Below, in pieces: positions 36,686 through 49,065 of a stretch of DNA of 64,000 nucleotides. Under the pieces are notes generated by a model. The model had not been told where the DNA came from. It did not search any database and saw only the letters and a program-made list of their open reading frames with translations. Position 1 is the first letter of the stretch. Each line of letters starts with the position of its first letter. The position numbers and the translations under genes were made by a program. The stretch is from Megamerina dolium. Its lineage: Eukaryota; Arthropoda; Insecta; Diptera; Megamerinidae. The DNA lies in contig OY978527.1 in the NCBI GenBank assembly GCA_963854835.1, forward strand, positions 35,735,040-35,799,039, given 5' to 3'.

Positions 36686-36847
36686 TGCAGCATAGTTGCA
36701 ATTCAAATCGTGTTGGCAATTATTATTGCGATAAATTAAAAAAATGTATGAAAAACAAATGCATTTTAAGTGACCACTTTTCACTTGAATATTTATAGAG
36801 GAAAAATAAATGTATGTTTTTTTTTTTCGCTTTTAATCAAAACAATT

Positions 36848-36853
36848 TTTATT
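36848..36853 (-). terminator. Polyadenylation signal of Gly-rich gene 3
   Basis: AATAAA on the minus strand about 155 bp beyond the stop codon. Confidence 0.5.
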
Positions 36854-37008
36854 CAACAACTTTCATATTTCATCTGAATTGCACAAAAAGCAAAAAAACA
36901 AAAAAATATTTTTAATAAATCACATTCGTTTTCTTTATGGTTTGTTTGTTTTGTCAATGGAAGAACATCACCATTGGAGTCGTATATACAGGTCCGGTAT
37001 TCTTTTGT

Positions 37009-37347
37009 TTACCACCAACCACCACCACCACCGCTCCAGCCGCCGCCACCATAACCACCACCACCACCCCAGCCACCACCACCATAACCGCCACCGCCCC
37101 AGCCGCCGCCACCACCATAACCGCCGCTGCTGCCCAAGCTTATGACTTTGATGATTTTCGGTGATGAATAGCCACCGCCATAACCACCACCATTCCAGCC
37201 GCCGCCACCACTCCAGCCGCCACCACCATAGCCGCCGCCGCCACCGCCGCCCCAACCACCCCAACCGCCACTACCACCCCATCCAGAGCGTAAGATGCCT
37301 GCAGATGCGGCTGCCACACAGACGAGCAATACAATCAACACTTTCAT
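37009..37347 (-). CDS. Secreted Gly/Trp/Tyr-rich cuticle-like protein 3
   Basis: A single exon encodes 112 aa, from ATG 37347 to TAA 37009. The signal peptide is MKVLIVLLVCVAAASA, with the mature start at GILRSGWGG. The mature chain has two GGGGW/GGYGGGG blocks around a central non-repetitive segment, [14 protein letters not shown]. The glycine blocks resemble those of the genes at 21.3 and 27.0 kb, but the signal peptide and central segment differ, so it is a more distant relative. A near-exact copy of the central segment survives as a relic at 56.5 kb. TATA and TCAGT motifs stand upstream. A structural role in cuticle or other extracellular matrix is inferred, not shown. Confidence 0.88.
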   Translation of the reverse strand: MKVLIVLLVCVAAASAGILRSGWGGSGGWGGWGGGGGGGYGGGGWSGGGGWNGGGYGGGYSSPKIIKVISLGSSGGYGGGGGWGGGGYGGGGWGGGGGYGGGGWSGGGGGWW

Positions 37348-37447
37348 TTCAGTTTCAATAAATATTGTTCACGAGCAAGTCAAATGGTATGTTTGTTGCG
37401 CGAATATCCAATTCGATACTGATACTGAAATGTTGAAAACTCCTCGT

Positions 37448-37455
37448 ATTTATAT
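37448..37455 (-). promoter_or_regulatory. TATA box of Gly-rich gene 3
   Basis: TATAAATA on the minus strand with TCAGT initiator-like motifs at 37428-37424 and 37422-37418, about 30 bp downstream. Confidence 0.7.
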
Positions 37456-37459
37456 TTTG

Positions 37460-37686
37460 GACAATTTCTGTTTGTAAGCACAAGTAAGTCAAGCGACAAT
37501 AAATGGGACAGACAACAGACAGACAGACAGCTCAAGATGAGTTAACAACAACAGCAACAACGACAACCTGCCATGTCGGCAGAGAAGATGAACTGTTAAA
37601 GTGTTGGTCACATATGAATTATGTATTACCATGGCCAACTACTATGACTATTAAATACATAGCATTACCAGTACAACACAAGCACA

Positions 37687-37721
<35 letters not shown>

Positions 37722-39058
37722 CCAAAGACACGCATTTGCCAAAAACTAAACTACCCAACTTTTATATGAGAACAACAAATAAAAATAGCAATAACATTTA
37801 TTATCGCAAAACCTCGTAAAGCGAACAAAAAAAATTGTTTTGTTTTTTTTTTTTTCATTTAAAAAAATAGCAACAAAATTCTACTAGATATACAACCATA
37901 TGTAAAACTGCACCACCCCATCATATCGACTGAGGAAGAGTAAGGGTAAATATAAGCTGCTCGCATACATACATACAAACAGATTGTACAATTAATATTA
38001 AACTGGAATTTTTGAAATCAAACAAACTTCAGCTACATACGAACTACACTCTGCAACTTCCCGCTTCAGATTCGGACAGCTTAAACTTGTCTTAATGATG
38101 AGGCAAAAAGCTCATCATGATTTTAATACACTTAATCGTACAATTCATTGAATTCAATACGATCTGTCAATCGGTTACACAGTCCGTTCGTCCGTCTGTC
38201 CGCTCTCCGTCTGTCAGTTAATTAGCCTTTCATAGCCCTAATCAAGACCGATCTGAATTTGTAGCAATTGTATTCAAGCTACAAGCACAAGACAAAACAA
38301 TCAACAGAAGGAATAACAATGACTGTCGTGGTAAAAATTGTATTCTTAATGCGTGAAGAACAACCCCCTCCCCTGACGGAGATCATCATCAACCACAGTA
38401 GCGGGCAAGCACGCACACAAACAGTGTTGACTCATAAACCTGCTGTGCTTGCTATTGATTCGCACTTTTACATTCACACATATGTAAGTACCTACTACTC
38501 TGTCTACCATCATAGAGTTTTATGCCCTTCACCATCATTGTTATTGCTACCAAAATACTGGTCGTTGCATGTTTAACACGTATGTACAAAGATATTTGAA
38601 GGTGGGTTGTATCATATTTACCTAGCCTTGCACATAAAAACGAACATTTTGCTGCTTATGGATCAAGGAGACTACTTCAGCGCCGATTCAGTTGTACTTT
38701 AATGGATCCACGTTTTGTTTTTAATATCGCCAAATATCCTTTTGAAATTGTTGCTTGTCTGTCTTTGTGGGAAATTGTAAGAAATTACCAAAGGACAATT
38801 AAAATATATTTTTTTGAAATGAAACGTCAATTAACAGTCCCTTTATTTCGGCATGTGCTTTTAATTCTCGTCGTCATGCCACATAGTTTGTTGATTGTCA
38901 CAGCTCATGCATTAATGTGTAGAACAAAGTTCAATATATCTGATTTTTTTCAGCGAATATCATAATTGTATGAGATGCTGTGAGAAACCCCCATCAGAAT
39001 CGGAAGATCTGCCATTCAAGGCATTTTGCAAAGAACGAAATAAATTATAGTACATATG
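37460..39058. other. Non-coding stretch
   Basis: Contains a (CA)n run at 37688-37718, poly(T), and a short GTCC/GTCT-rich piece at 38187-38215 that faintly recalls the INE-like array. Frames near 38.3-38.9 kb show no domain. Confidence 0.4.
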
Positions 39059-39059
39059 A

Positions 39060-39350
39060 TGTGTTTTCAATCCACGCCTGAAGCACAACTTTAATATCGA
39101 AAGGAACGGTACCCACTTGTGGGCAAGTATTTGGCAATTCTTCCGGCAGTAAAAATTTTCCAATGAAACGTTTCTAAAAGAGCTCTGTGACAAAGCTCAG
39201 AAAAAGTGATGTCACAAGAGTTTTGTCGTTCGAAACCGACTAATATAAGTAGGTCACTTTTAAAACTATACAAAAATATAACACGCATAACGGTACTGAA
39301 AGAGATAACTCGCCTGAGCGCCTATCGGGGCCTATAAGCGCCACATATTA
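39060..39350 (+). mobile_element. tRNA-derived SINE lacking the 5' half of its head
   Basis: Begins at the B-box region (TTTTCAATCCACGCCTGAAG), continues through GGAACGGTACCCACTTGTGG and CGAAACCGACTAATATAAGT, and ends with the type-1 tail CCTATAAGCGCCACATATTA. Confidence 0.75.
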
Positions 39351-39462
39351 ACATATGATGGATGAAGTAGGTCATTTCGTCCAAGCTGAGCTGAAACCTT
39401 TAGACGATCTCCTCTTGTTGTGGTAAAACACTTTGCGATGTATTCAAGTCATCCAGTTCGCG

Positions 39463-39756
39463 TTAGTACAGCTGCGAATCAATATTTTGATTCCACAGTG
39501 GAAACCATGCAGACAATATAACCATAGTTTCTTTAGCACTTTCGTTGAATATTATGTTGTTGAGGTTGATCTCTTTGATTGAGCTGAGATAGTTGTGGAC
39601 AGGCAAAGGGTGAATGTGCAGTGTACATGTTATGTTAGAAGTTGTCGCATGTTGGTCCGCTTCCATCAATGACATTGTCGTTGACAACAAAATCGTCAGC
39701 ACGAAATTTATTCGGCCATCTTTTGTGCTGACGATTTTTGATTGTAGTGCGTCCAT
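39463..39756 (-). other. Unrecognised 97-codon open frame
   Basis: An ATG-initiated frame starting MDALQSKIVSTKDGRINFVL. No signal peptide, domain or promoter is recognised. A strong hairpin (39689-39738) lies inside its 5' part. It may be a transposon remnant or chance. I do not call it a gene. Confidence 0.25.
39689..39738. repeat. Hairpin with perfect 14-bp arms
   Basis: AAAATCGTCAGCAC at 39689-39702 and its exact reverse complement at 39725-39738 enclose a 22-base loop. Confidence 0.8.
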
Positions 39757-39759
39757 GGT

Positions 39760-41160
39760 CCACCATAAACTTTACACAATTTTTCACAGGCCTACCTTGT
39801 GTTTGTTCCTTATCCGAAATTATAGAATAGTAGACAAGGACAAGTGGGCAATTCGGTTAAACAAGTTCATGTAAAAACCGATGTGTAAAAATTCGAGTGA
39901 CGGATTCTATCGGAAATTATGTCATGGCTTTGCTGACAACCCAATTGGCTCTCAATATTGCCCATCACTGTAAGTCTTCGAAAAACTATTCCCATTGAAT
40001 TTCTGTGCAACACAATCCAAAACAAAACAGCTAATGATTTAGCAACAATGTCATTTAAAAGGTGCCATACATTACCAAAAATTGTATACTCCATATCTTA
40101 CCAGAGCTAGGTATATATAATACAACGCTTGCACTAGTACCATATCATACAAACTTGTGCGTTAAATCTTACTTTACTTCTCATCGTACATACAATATTG
40201 TATTCACTTACTTCTGGCGTTGATGATGAGGGTCATTTGCATGCAAGTACGTACACATACACGTACAGATTTATCGCAATAACGGATGCTCATTTACCAT
40301 TGTTGCAATTGTTCAAGTATACAATCAAGTTATTATATTTGTTGTTTAAATTAAGCTGACAATTTAATTTGTGTGTAGTACGTACACGATCATATGGCGA
40401 CAAATAGCGATGTTTGTGCGACTGTTCACTCACAGAATAATAACATTAGATAAATTAATCAAAAAAACCAACAACAGCAACAACAACACAGAAACAACAT
40501 CAGATAATTATCTAATTAATTTGATGAGGACAAAAAAAAAAAATTTTTTTGAGAAATACGTAACAATAAAAGTAAAAACCTTCGAACTATAAATTGTTAC
40601 CGATTTGATATTTGTCGGTACGACTAATTATGCGTAAGTAATGCAAACAATTTAGTAATGCATTAGGCATAGGCTGTATGTATTTATGTAAGTAAACCAT
40701 TCAAGGATTATATAATTGATAACTCAATTAAGCTGTGAATTTCAGTATGCTAATGACGTTTCTTGCAGTTTCTCTGTCGATAAAAGGTAATATAAAATAT
40801 GTGTCTTCTACAAGATTGCTCGTAAAATGAGTGATTCGTCAGATTTTGGTATACACACTCATTTTCATACCATTTTCAATAGGAATAACAAATTATTTAT
40901 GATGGAAATATTAAAAAAAATTCTATCGGGCATTCCATGACCAATGTATTAATACTACTATAATTAACATTAATAATATGATAATTAGTGACGTAGCCAG
41001 GATTTTATGAAGGAGGAGATTTCGGCTTTAAAAACATGAGTTTTTCTGGAATTTATGGTTAAAACATTACAATCACGATTAATAACCAATTTTTTATGGC
41101 TAAAATTGGTAGAAGTTGATCATAACAACAATCAGACGGGGCTACGTGCCACACAGCACG
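39760..41160. other. AT-rich non-coding stretch
   Basis: Nothing coding recognised. GACGTAGCCAGG at 40990-41001 and a GGGGCTACGTG further on are faintly reminiscent of transposon ends but do not pair well. Confidence 0.4.
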
Positions 41161-41164
41161 TGAA

Positions 41165-42270
41165 ACAATCGAATTTTTGGGGGAAAATTTTTTGCCATTC
41201 GATTATTTCAAAGTATTGTACAATAACATAGCACGGCCTCGAAGGAGTTGTGATTTAACACAATTGGACTATGCAGTTCCTATGCAGTTATTTGAAGTCA
41301 TTGATCTATGGGAAAATGTTCTCGAAAATGACAGACAAGGTGATTCGTTATCGTGCGACTTCTTCAATCTTATTATGGAGAAAATAATACGAGCTGCTGA
41401 TCTACGACATAATGACACTATCGTCAACAAAAGTGTCATGCTGTTAGCGTATGCCGACGATATTGACATAATCGGCATGAACACGCGAGCAGTCAGTGCA
41501 GCATTCTCAGAGTTGGAAAGAGAGTCGCGTCGGATGGGTCTTACGGTGAACGAGGGCAAGACGAAGTATCTAGTGCCAACAAACAAAGAGTCCCGGCGTC
41601 TTGGACATCACGTCACTGTTGACAACTACGCTTTTGAAGTTGTAAGGGACTTTGTCTATCTTGGAACCAGCAATAACAGCAGTAATGACGTCAGCTTGGA
41701 GATCATGCGTAGGATAACTTTTGCTAACAGGTGTTACTTTGGGCTGAGTAAGCAATTGAGAAATCGAGCCCTCTCTCGAAGAACGAAAACTACACTCTAC
41801 AAGTCTCTCATCATGCCTGTCATAACATATCGCGCCGAAGCCTGGACAATTTCCACCTCGGATGAGCGAATGCTTGGAGTTTTCGAGAGAAAAGTCCTAC
41901 GCAAGATCTTTGGACCTATTTGCGTTGGTGGCGAGTACCGAATAAGGTACAACCATGAGCTGTACGAGCTGTATGCTGATACTGACATAGTAAAGCCCAT
42001 CAAAATCCAGCGGCTTCGCTGGCTAGGTCATGTCGAGCGAATGGAAGAACACGCTCCAGCTAAGAAGGTGTTATATTCGGAACCCGCTGGAGGACGACGC
42101 AGAAGAGGAAGACCTAACCTCCGGTGGAAAGACCAGGTACTGGAGAACCTGACGGCGCTTGGAATTTCTAACTGGCGCCAGCTAGCAAAGAACAGAGATG
42201 GCTGGCGAAGCATGTTATTTTCGGTCTAAATCTATATACGGTTGTTATGGCCACATAAGTAAGTAAGCAG
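41165..42270 (+). mobile_element. GTAA-tailed LINE, 5'-truncated copy with an open RT frame
   Basis: A continuous plus-strand frame (41177-42229, about 350 codons, no ATG needed at its truncated start) carries DRQGDSLSCDFFNLIMEKII (QG motif) and LLAYADDIDIIGM (YADD catalytic box). A long C-terminal region follows: RRITFANRCYFGLSKQL, FERKVLRKIFGP, RLRWLGHVERME and RRRRGRPNLRWKDQ. This C-terminus is common in insect non-LTR elements annotated as endonuclease-reverse transcriptases; I do not fix the clade. After the stop the 3' end reads GGTTGTTATGGCCACATAAG then TAAGTAAG. The endonuclease and RT fingers are missing, so it cannot be autonomous, although the surviving frame is undamaged. Relatives lie at 3.4, 31.0 and 58.5 kb. 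Confidence 0.88.
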
Positions 42271-43440
42271 TTCTTGAAAATTAGGTTCATCGAATACGTT
42301 TCTGCAAAAGTAGCCGTGAAGGCTATTTGAATGATGTTGTATTCAAAACTGAATTGTATCGATTGTAAGACCCATGCCGAGAATAGATATCGATAATGAC
42401 AGTATTTTATCGCGCTCAATTATTTTTCTTTTCTTTAAGTATAAGATTTTTATATTTTTCATATTTGTAAGTGCTGGAAAGTGCTTTATCAAATTTTATA
42501 CTCTTCAACAATTCTGGAAGACATTCATTTTCGAATACAATGAAGTTTTCGAATACAATGAAGTTTTCGAATACAATGAAGTTTTCGAATTCAGCAATTT
42601 TGCTTCTTGACATTTTTTATATATATTATATAAATGCAATTCAATTAAACAATAATTCGATTTGCAATTTAATCAGAGTAGCTATAACTTAGGTGAAGGA
42701 TTGGACAATGTGAGAAACGTCAAATTTATCAAAAGGGAAAAGAGGCAAATCAGAGATTCAGATCTCAAATCGATTACAATATTATATGACATGACAAATT
42801 TTTTATCGATAAAAATGAAATGTGGTAATAATATACTCAACCCGACGAGTACTAAAGAACATTTTCGCTGACTGAATGCATACAGTAAATTGCACAAAGC
42901 TTCATTTAAGCTTTGTTCAATCAGTATGCACACTATTTAGTTGGAAAACTACTGCGTGTCTAAAAATATCATGATTAAAAGAGATGCTCTAACAATAGCA
43001 AAACTTGAGCACAAATTGTTCTTGTGTATGTGTATTGCGTATTTTTTTTTTTTTTTTTTTTTTGAATTATTTCGCCGGCAATGAGTTCTATCATCTTAAT
43101 TCTACCCCCAGCTACAACACTTATATAATAATAATAATAATATGTTTATTTTTGTATAAATACTTTATTTAAATTGTACATTTACAATGCTGTCAGTATA
43201 TCTTATATTTAATCAATATTGCAATTCTTGATTTTTTCTTTTATTTGTCACATATAATTAACAAAGTATTACTAAACAGCAACAACTGCAGCTACAAAAC
43301 AAACCATATATTTAGTAGCTGACAAACAACTTTACTTAATTGTCCTTGAAATTGGATGTGTGTTTGTCGCAAATAATATTATACTCATAAATAATTACAC
43401 ACACACACACAACGAAATAAATGGAAAATTATTTTTGTAT
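42271..43440. other. AT-rich non-coding stretch
   Basis: Contains the 18-bp tandem repeat at 42529-42591 and a poly(T) tract at 43042-43064. No gene recognised. Confidence 0.45.
42529..42591. repeat. 18-bp tandem repeat, about 3.4 copies
   Basis: The unit TTTTCGAATACAATGAAG is repeated exactly three times and then begins a fourth. It is open on both strands, so the repeated peptides are by-products. Confidence 0.9.
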
Positions 43441-43699
43441 GTGATGCTTATATGATTTTACACATAAAAGGTGCTTATTTAAATTCGTAAATGGAGAAGA
43501 CCTAGGTAAAACTCACACACATATCTAAGTCCAATATCTTTAAAAACTCATCAAAGCCTAATAATTTTATTTTTCCTTAGATAATCAATCGCCAAAATGG
43601 TGGCTTGGGCACTAAATATGGCTAACCGAGAATTCTTCTTTAGCAAAATATAACGACGTATGAGCCATTATAATCTGTAACCTTCTACCAGTTTAGTAG

Positions 43700-44120
43700 T
43701 GGGTAACTTCATCATTCTGTCGGCCAATTTTTTCGGAACTAGAGAGTGCAGTCAATTTTCGGCGGGTCATCAAATATATGTGTGTGGTCTGACATTGTCA
43801 TAATGAAACACAACACCCTTTCTATTGGCCAGTTTTGATCGCTCTTTTGTTGATTGCTTCGTTCAATCGGTCTCGTTGTGAGCAGTAGAGACTATAATTC
43901 CCTTCCAATCTCCCGTACAGTCACCATCATCTTATCTGCCATCAATCCAGCTTTTGATGTCGTTTATAGTGGGCCACCTGTCCATTGTGGTGTTGAATCC
44001 ATTCTTCATTGCCTGCTATGATGGAGAAATGGTTCTATTTCCTTGTTTTTCAGCAAGGGTTCCACTTCACTCTATCAAATTTGTTTCCGTTAACTCACGT
44101 GACACTAACCTATCATGTGG
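43700..44120 (-). pseudogene. mariner relic in duplication copy 1
   Basis: Shares the minus-strand sequence around CATTATGACAATGTCAGACC (the HDNAR region) with the longer relic at 59.7-60.3 kb. The segment encoding YSPDL is deleted here. Confidence 0.6.
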
Positions 44121-44683
44121 TTGACGTCTAGTACCTCCTCTATGTTCTGACAGTTTGCATGCCGCTCTAGCTACAACAGTTTCAAAATATCATTGACTTT
44201 TCAAGTGACTGGCAACTTTGACATCGAAGTTGGACGATGCAATCCGTTATATGATTCTCACCGAAAACCGTACAAATTTGTCTGAATGTTTTGCCACGTT
44301 TTGCCTTTTTTATAGTAAAAAAAAGCATCATATAGAGTATCTCTCCAAAAATTTCACTCATTTTCAAACTAATATAACTTTTTGCACGAATGACGTATTA
44401 CAAAACTGTCTTCTCAAGAAAGCCTAAAGTACGTTTTACTTAATTTAACACTTAACACGTTTAAAAAAGCTGGTAACGTTCTAATCAGCTCGAAGTTATC
44501 TTTTCCATCATGTTTTTCGCTTGCCCAACTTCACACGTTGTGCATAATGAAATAACATGCATATATTACAATTTAAAATTTAGATGACGAATAAAGAAGA
44601 AGCGTAAATTAAATATTCTTGTTTTTTTTACAGGACCATTTATATTATTTCACTAGTAAAGCGTTTAGTAATAAAGTACAACA

Positions 44684-46030
44684 TTATCTTTGGGTATAAT
44701 TGGCTATAGACATCTGGCCTTGGCAACTACCGCAATTTTGAATTCTGGGTATCATTGTATCAGTGCTATTATGACCATATGGAAATTGCGGATTCACATC
44801 CATGAAATAGTCTCCTCTAGTCGAGTGTGCGACGGCATAACCCATGAATACATTAGGGCCTGGGCATCGATAGTGATGTAAATTTGATAGGGAACTACAA
44901 CCTCGGGCTGGAAAATCATACTCATTATTTGGATACACGGTTTCTCCGTAATACATCCAAGAACGGTCATGGGCACATCCAATATCATTACATCCCGGTG
45001 GTAAAGGAAACAGACCGCCAGGATAAAAATCAACATCACCCAATGGATCACGTATACCTAATACACCTGGATTAGTATGGATAACGTCGATAAATGCAGC
45101 ATCACCTCGTGATAAACCCATGAGAGTTTCACCGTCGTTAAAACACGGTTTTGCTGGATCTAAACCTGTTATGTGCGGCAAAGTTTGACCAGTCATATAA
45201 TTGAGGTAACGACCAGTTATGCCCACAATATGTGCACCAAGACTATGTCCTATTAAATGGATTTTTTCAATAGGTACAACATCCATTAATTGCACTAGTC
45301 CCTTGGCGACAAATTCACCGATTGCTTCCGTATTCAAAGCAGACCATGTGTAGAATGTATCGATGAAATTGGAAGTATCCAGAGCCTAGCGAAGTAATTC
45401 ATATATGTTAATTAATTTTGTATAGGATCAAATGTATTTATTTGCATGCGGCAAATATGATATGAAACACTTTTAATATTTGACTTATTCATACCACAAA
45501 ATTGACATCGCCACGACAATTGTACGCTTTTGACATCTGATCAATTACTTCGCTGTCATTCACATTGGACATCCAGCCGGTGACAAATATAACCACTTTC
45601 TTTTCGGGATCGAATTGCGGAGATTTCCACATTTGGTCGGCCATCAATACCGGATATATGGATATACTACAATTGGACCTTAATTGAAATTGTATTTTAT
45701 TTATATCGGGTGTGATCCTAGACGATATTGTATTTAATGCAGCAGAACCTAAATAAAATATTCGATATTTATTTATAAACCTTTTCAACAAATTTTTACT
45801 AATAATATCAACTTACAAATTGTATCTATCACATTCGAAATGAGTTCAAATGGATAACCAGCCAAAATCTGTTTCGATGCATTAAGTATAGTGTCTGGTG
45901 GTGGCAATATATTACTTAGATCTTGGGTCAAATTATTGGCTGAAGCGAGCACATCACCAATACTGATACTCCCAGCAGTTGTTAAGCTAACAATATTTAT
46001 TATATGAAAAAGAAAATGAATTCGTTGCAT
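44684..46030 (-). CDS. Secreted lipase, pancreatic-lipase superfamily, copy 1
   Basis: Three exons: 46030-45817, 45748-45495 and 45385-44684. Introns have GT-AG ends: donor TTT|GTAAGT with acceptor TTTAG|GTTCTG (phase 1), and GTG|GTATGA with GCTAG|GCTCTG (phase 0). The product is 389 aa with signal peptide MQRIHFLFHIINIVSLTTAG. The alpha/beta-hydrolase core contains VIFVTGW (oxyanion-loop region), the nucleophile elbow GHSLGAH (Ser204), GLDPAKPCF (Asp232) and CAHDR (His295). The triad is therefore complete, unlike fly yolk proteins, which share the fold but lack the catalytic Ser. Neutral lipase or phospholipase A1-like activity on dietary or stored lipid is expected from the family; the substrate cannot be read here. 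Introns, flanks and promoter are shared with the gene at 60.9 kb. Confidence 0.92.
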
Positions 46031-46140
46031 TTTCTTAATATTTCTTAATCGATTCTTAGTTCGTCAATGGACTCGAATTCGTTCTTAGCTATATCCACGT
46101 CGTGTAATAAACTAAATCTCCAGAATATCTCCACCCATCA

Positions 46141-46148
46141 TTTTATAC
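46141..46148 (-). promoter_or_regulatory. TATA box of lipase copy 1
   Basis: GTATAAAAT on the minus strand about 110 bp upstream of the ATG. The same motif is kept at 62324-62331 for copy 2. Confidence 0.65.
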
Positions 46149-46449
46149 TGCTACTTGGGGATGTAAATACATAGTTTAATTTCACTCGTATATTTAATTT
46201 TATATCAGATTTTTGACTTACTAATGAAGAATTAATTAGTTTCAATGCATAATATCTAAGCTAAACATTCAGCGATACCCTACAAAATAATTAAGAATTA
46301 TTCTTACACGCATATACTCCCATATCCGCTAGATATGATAATATTTTATTGACGTACATCTTAAATTCAACTATGAGATATTTTAATGGATTTGTTGCCT
46401 AAAGTCCAATTTTACTTACATTACGTACCCACTAATTGAAAAAATAAAA

Positions 46450-46718
<269 letters not shown>

Positions 46719-48358
46719 TATACCCTGCATAATGCAATATGCATGGTATATTCATTTCGGTCAGATGTTTGTGTCCACTTGAAGGAATCTCCGGAGATAT
46801 AGACATAGATATATATTCGTGATCAGCGTCGATTAAATTTTCGATTTAACGATGTCCGTCCGTCCGTCCGTCCGTCCGTCTGTCTGTCACCTGGCTGGTT
46901 CGCACGATAACTTGAGTAAATATTGAGCTATTTCGATAAAATTTGGCATAAGTAATCTATGATCCAAGAGTACGGAGGGGATTGATATTGGGCATGATCG
47001 GTCAATAACCACGCCCACACCAAGCATTCAAAGCGACTAACCTCGAAATTTTTAAAATCTTTAACTTGCTATAACTCACATAATATACCACTTGGGACAA
47101 CAATATTTGGCACATAGACTTACATTATACTACTATATAACCTCGCCAAAAGTGGTTGAGCCACGCCTACTTTTTAGCGTAGCTCTCATACAAAGTGTCT
47201 GTACTTCTTTTAAATTGAAACAGCTGTAACTTCTACAATCTTCTGTCCAGAATAATCATAATTGACACTTAGATTAACTTGGTAGTCGGAAATAACATGG
47301 CAGAAAATCAGTAAGCCACGCCCACTCCTTTTTGGGTCTCCCATACAAAGTTGCGGAAATTAAAAAAATGTTACCGGTTATAACTTGCAAACTATTCAGC
47401 GTAGAATAACGAAATTTAAGGTGTGGATTAATATTGTATGAGCAACTAGGCTCACGGAAAATGGGCGCACCACGCCAACTGTTTATCGTAGCCCCCATAC
47501 AAATTTTAAATTGAAACAGCTGTAACTTCGGCAATCTTATGTCTACAATAACCATAATTGACACTTAAATTAATATCGTAGTCGGAAATAATCTGGCGAA
47601 AAATCAGCGTACCACGCCCACTTCTTATTGGGGCTCCCATACAAAGTCAAGGGAATTAAACTAAAATTTTAAGCTCCATAACTTACAAACCATTTAGCGT
47701 AGGACAACGAGATTTAAGGTATGGATTAGTATTGTACGAGCAACTAGGCTCACAGAAAATGGGCGCACCACGCCCACTGTTTATTGTAGCCCCCATACAA
47801 ATTTTAAATTGAAACAGCTGTAACTTCGGCAATCTTCTGAATAAAATAACCATAATTGACACTTAGATTAATATCGTAGTCGGAAATAATCTGGCAGAAA
47901 ATCAGTGCGCCACGCCCACTCCTTCATAGGTCTCCCATACAAAGTCGAGGGAATTAAACTAAAACTTTTAAGCTCCATAACTTACAAACCATTTAGCGTA
48001 GGACAATCATATTTAAGGTGTGTATTGATATTGAAAAATTAATTAGATATACCAGAAAGAGATACGTCACGCCCACTTTTTATATAGCTTCCGTACAAAG
48101 TCTCGGATTTATCTTAAACATTAAAACACCCATAACTTACTAATTAATACTCCTAGGTCAACCCATTGCAACCTATGTAGTTTAGTATTATAGGCAGAAA
48201 TTGATCCTCCAAAATTGGTGAGGTACTCCTGCTTCTTAATGTAGGTCCTATACAAAGTAGTAGAAGAAAAGGATGGATATACGAGCAAACTTTTTATATA
48301 TACCTCCACATATGCAGGGTATAATTTGGTCGGCCCCAGCCGACTGTAAGGAGATTTT
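46719..48358 (-). mobile_element. INE/DINE-like element, long inverted copy
   Basis: Read on the plus strand it starts TTTATACCCTGCATAATGCA (the family 3' end), carries GTCCGTCCGTCCGTCC at 46855-46880, and ends with GGCCCCAGCCGACTGTAAGG. Length is about 1.64 kb, close to the copy at 18.2 kb, with the same module series in reverse. Confidence 0.8.
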
Positions 48359-49062
48359 TTCCTTTTATTTCCACTACTTTGTATGGGAACGAATTATTAA
48401 GAAGTAGGCGTAGCTCGTCAGTTTTTTTGAGAAACAATTTTGGCATATAATGCCAATCTACACCCGAAATATGGTTAGCTTTGACGAGGTACTTTGTAAG
48501 TTATGGGGGTTTTAAAAGGGTTGATTTAAAGCAGATTAGTATGGGAACTATATAAAAAGTGGGCGTGGCTTACCTCTTTCTTGTAAAATTCGGTTGTCAT
48601 ACGCTGAATAGTTCGAAGTTATAGCAAATAATGTGTTTGAATTTTTGCTACTTTATATGGTAGCCCCACTAAGAAAGAGGCGTGGCATGTTGATTTTTGC
48701 GAGATTATTTCCGACTACCATATTAATCGAAATGTCAATTATGGTTATTCTAGACAGAAGGATGGAGAAGTTACAGCTATTTCAATTTAAGAGAAATTCG
48801 GTCGTTTTGTATGAGGCTACGATAAACAGTGGGAGTGGTGCGCCCATTTCCTGTGAGCCTAGTTGCTCGTACAATACTAATCCACACCTTAAATCTCGTT
48901 ATTCTACGCTGAATAGTTTGCAAGTTATAACCGGTAACATTTTTTTTAATTTCCGCAACTTTGTATGGCAGACCCAAAAAACTAGTAAACTTTTTATGTA
49001 TATATCTACAATACATATGCAGGGTATAATTAGGTGGGCCCCAGCCGACTGTAAAGTCATTT
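48359..49062. mobile_element. Rearranged INE-like pieces
   Basis: 48359 to about 48975 is an internal portion in plus orientation. It is followed by a short left-end piece in minus orientation (ATGCAGGGTATAATTAGGTG, CCCCAGCCGACTG). The plus part is almost identical to 62599-63100, sharing the private variants ATCGAAATGTCAAT and GAAGGATGGAGAAG. Confidence 0.7.
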
Positions 49063-49065
49063 TTA

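Larger units (their letters stand above)
43445..46412. repeat. Segmental duplication, copy 1
   Basis: Aligns over its length with about 59510-62598, including a mariner relic, the lipase gene, both introns and the 5' flank. The left edge is gradual. The right edge is sharp, at GCCTAAAGTCCAATTTTA. Copy 1 lacks about 200 bp inside the mariner part relative to copy 2. Confidence 0.88.

Noticed and set aside
44684..46030. Yolk protein (vitellogenin-like) identity for the lipase genes
   Set aside because: Fly yolk proteins share the fold but lack the catalytic Ser. Here GHSLG, the Asp and the His are all present.
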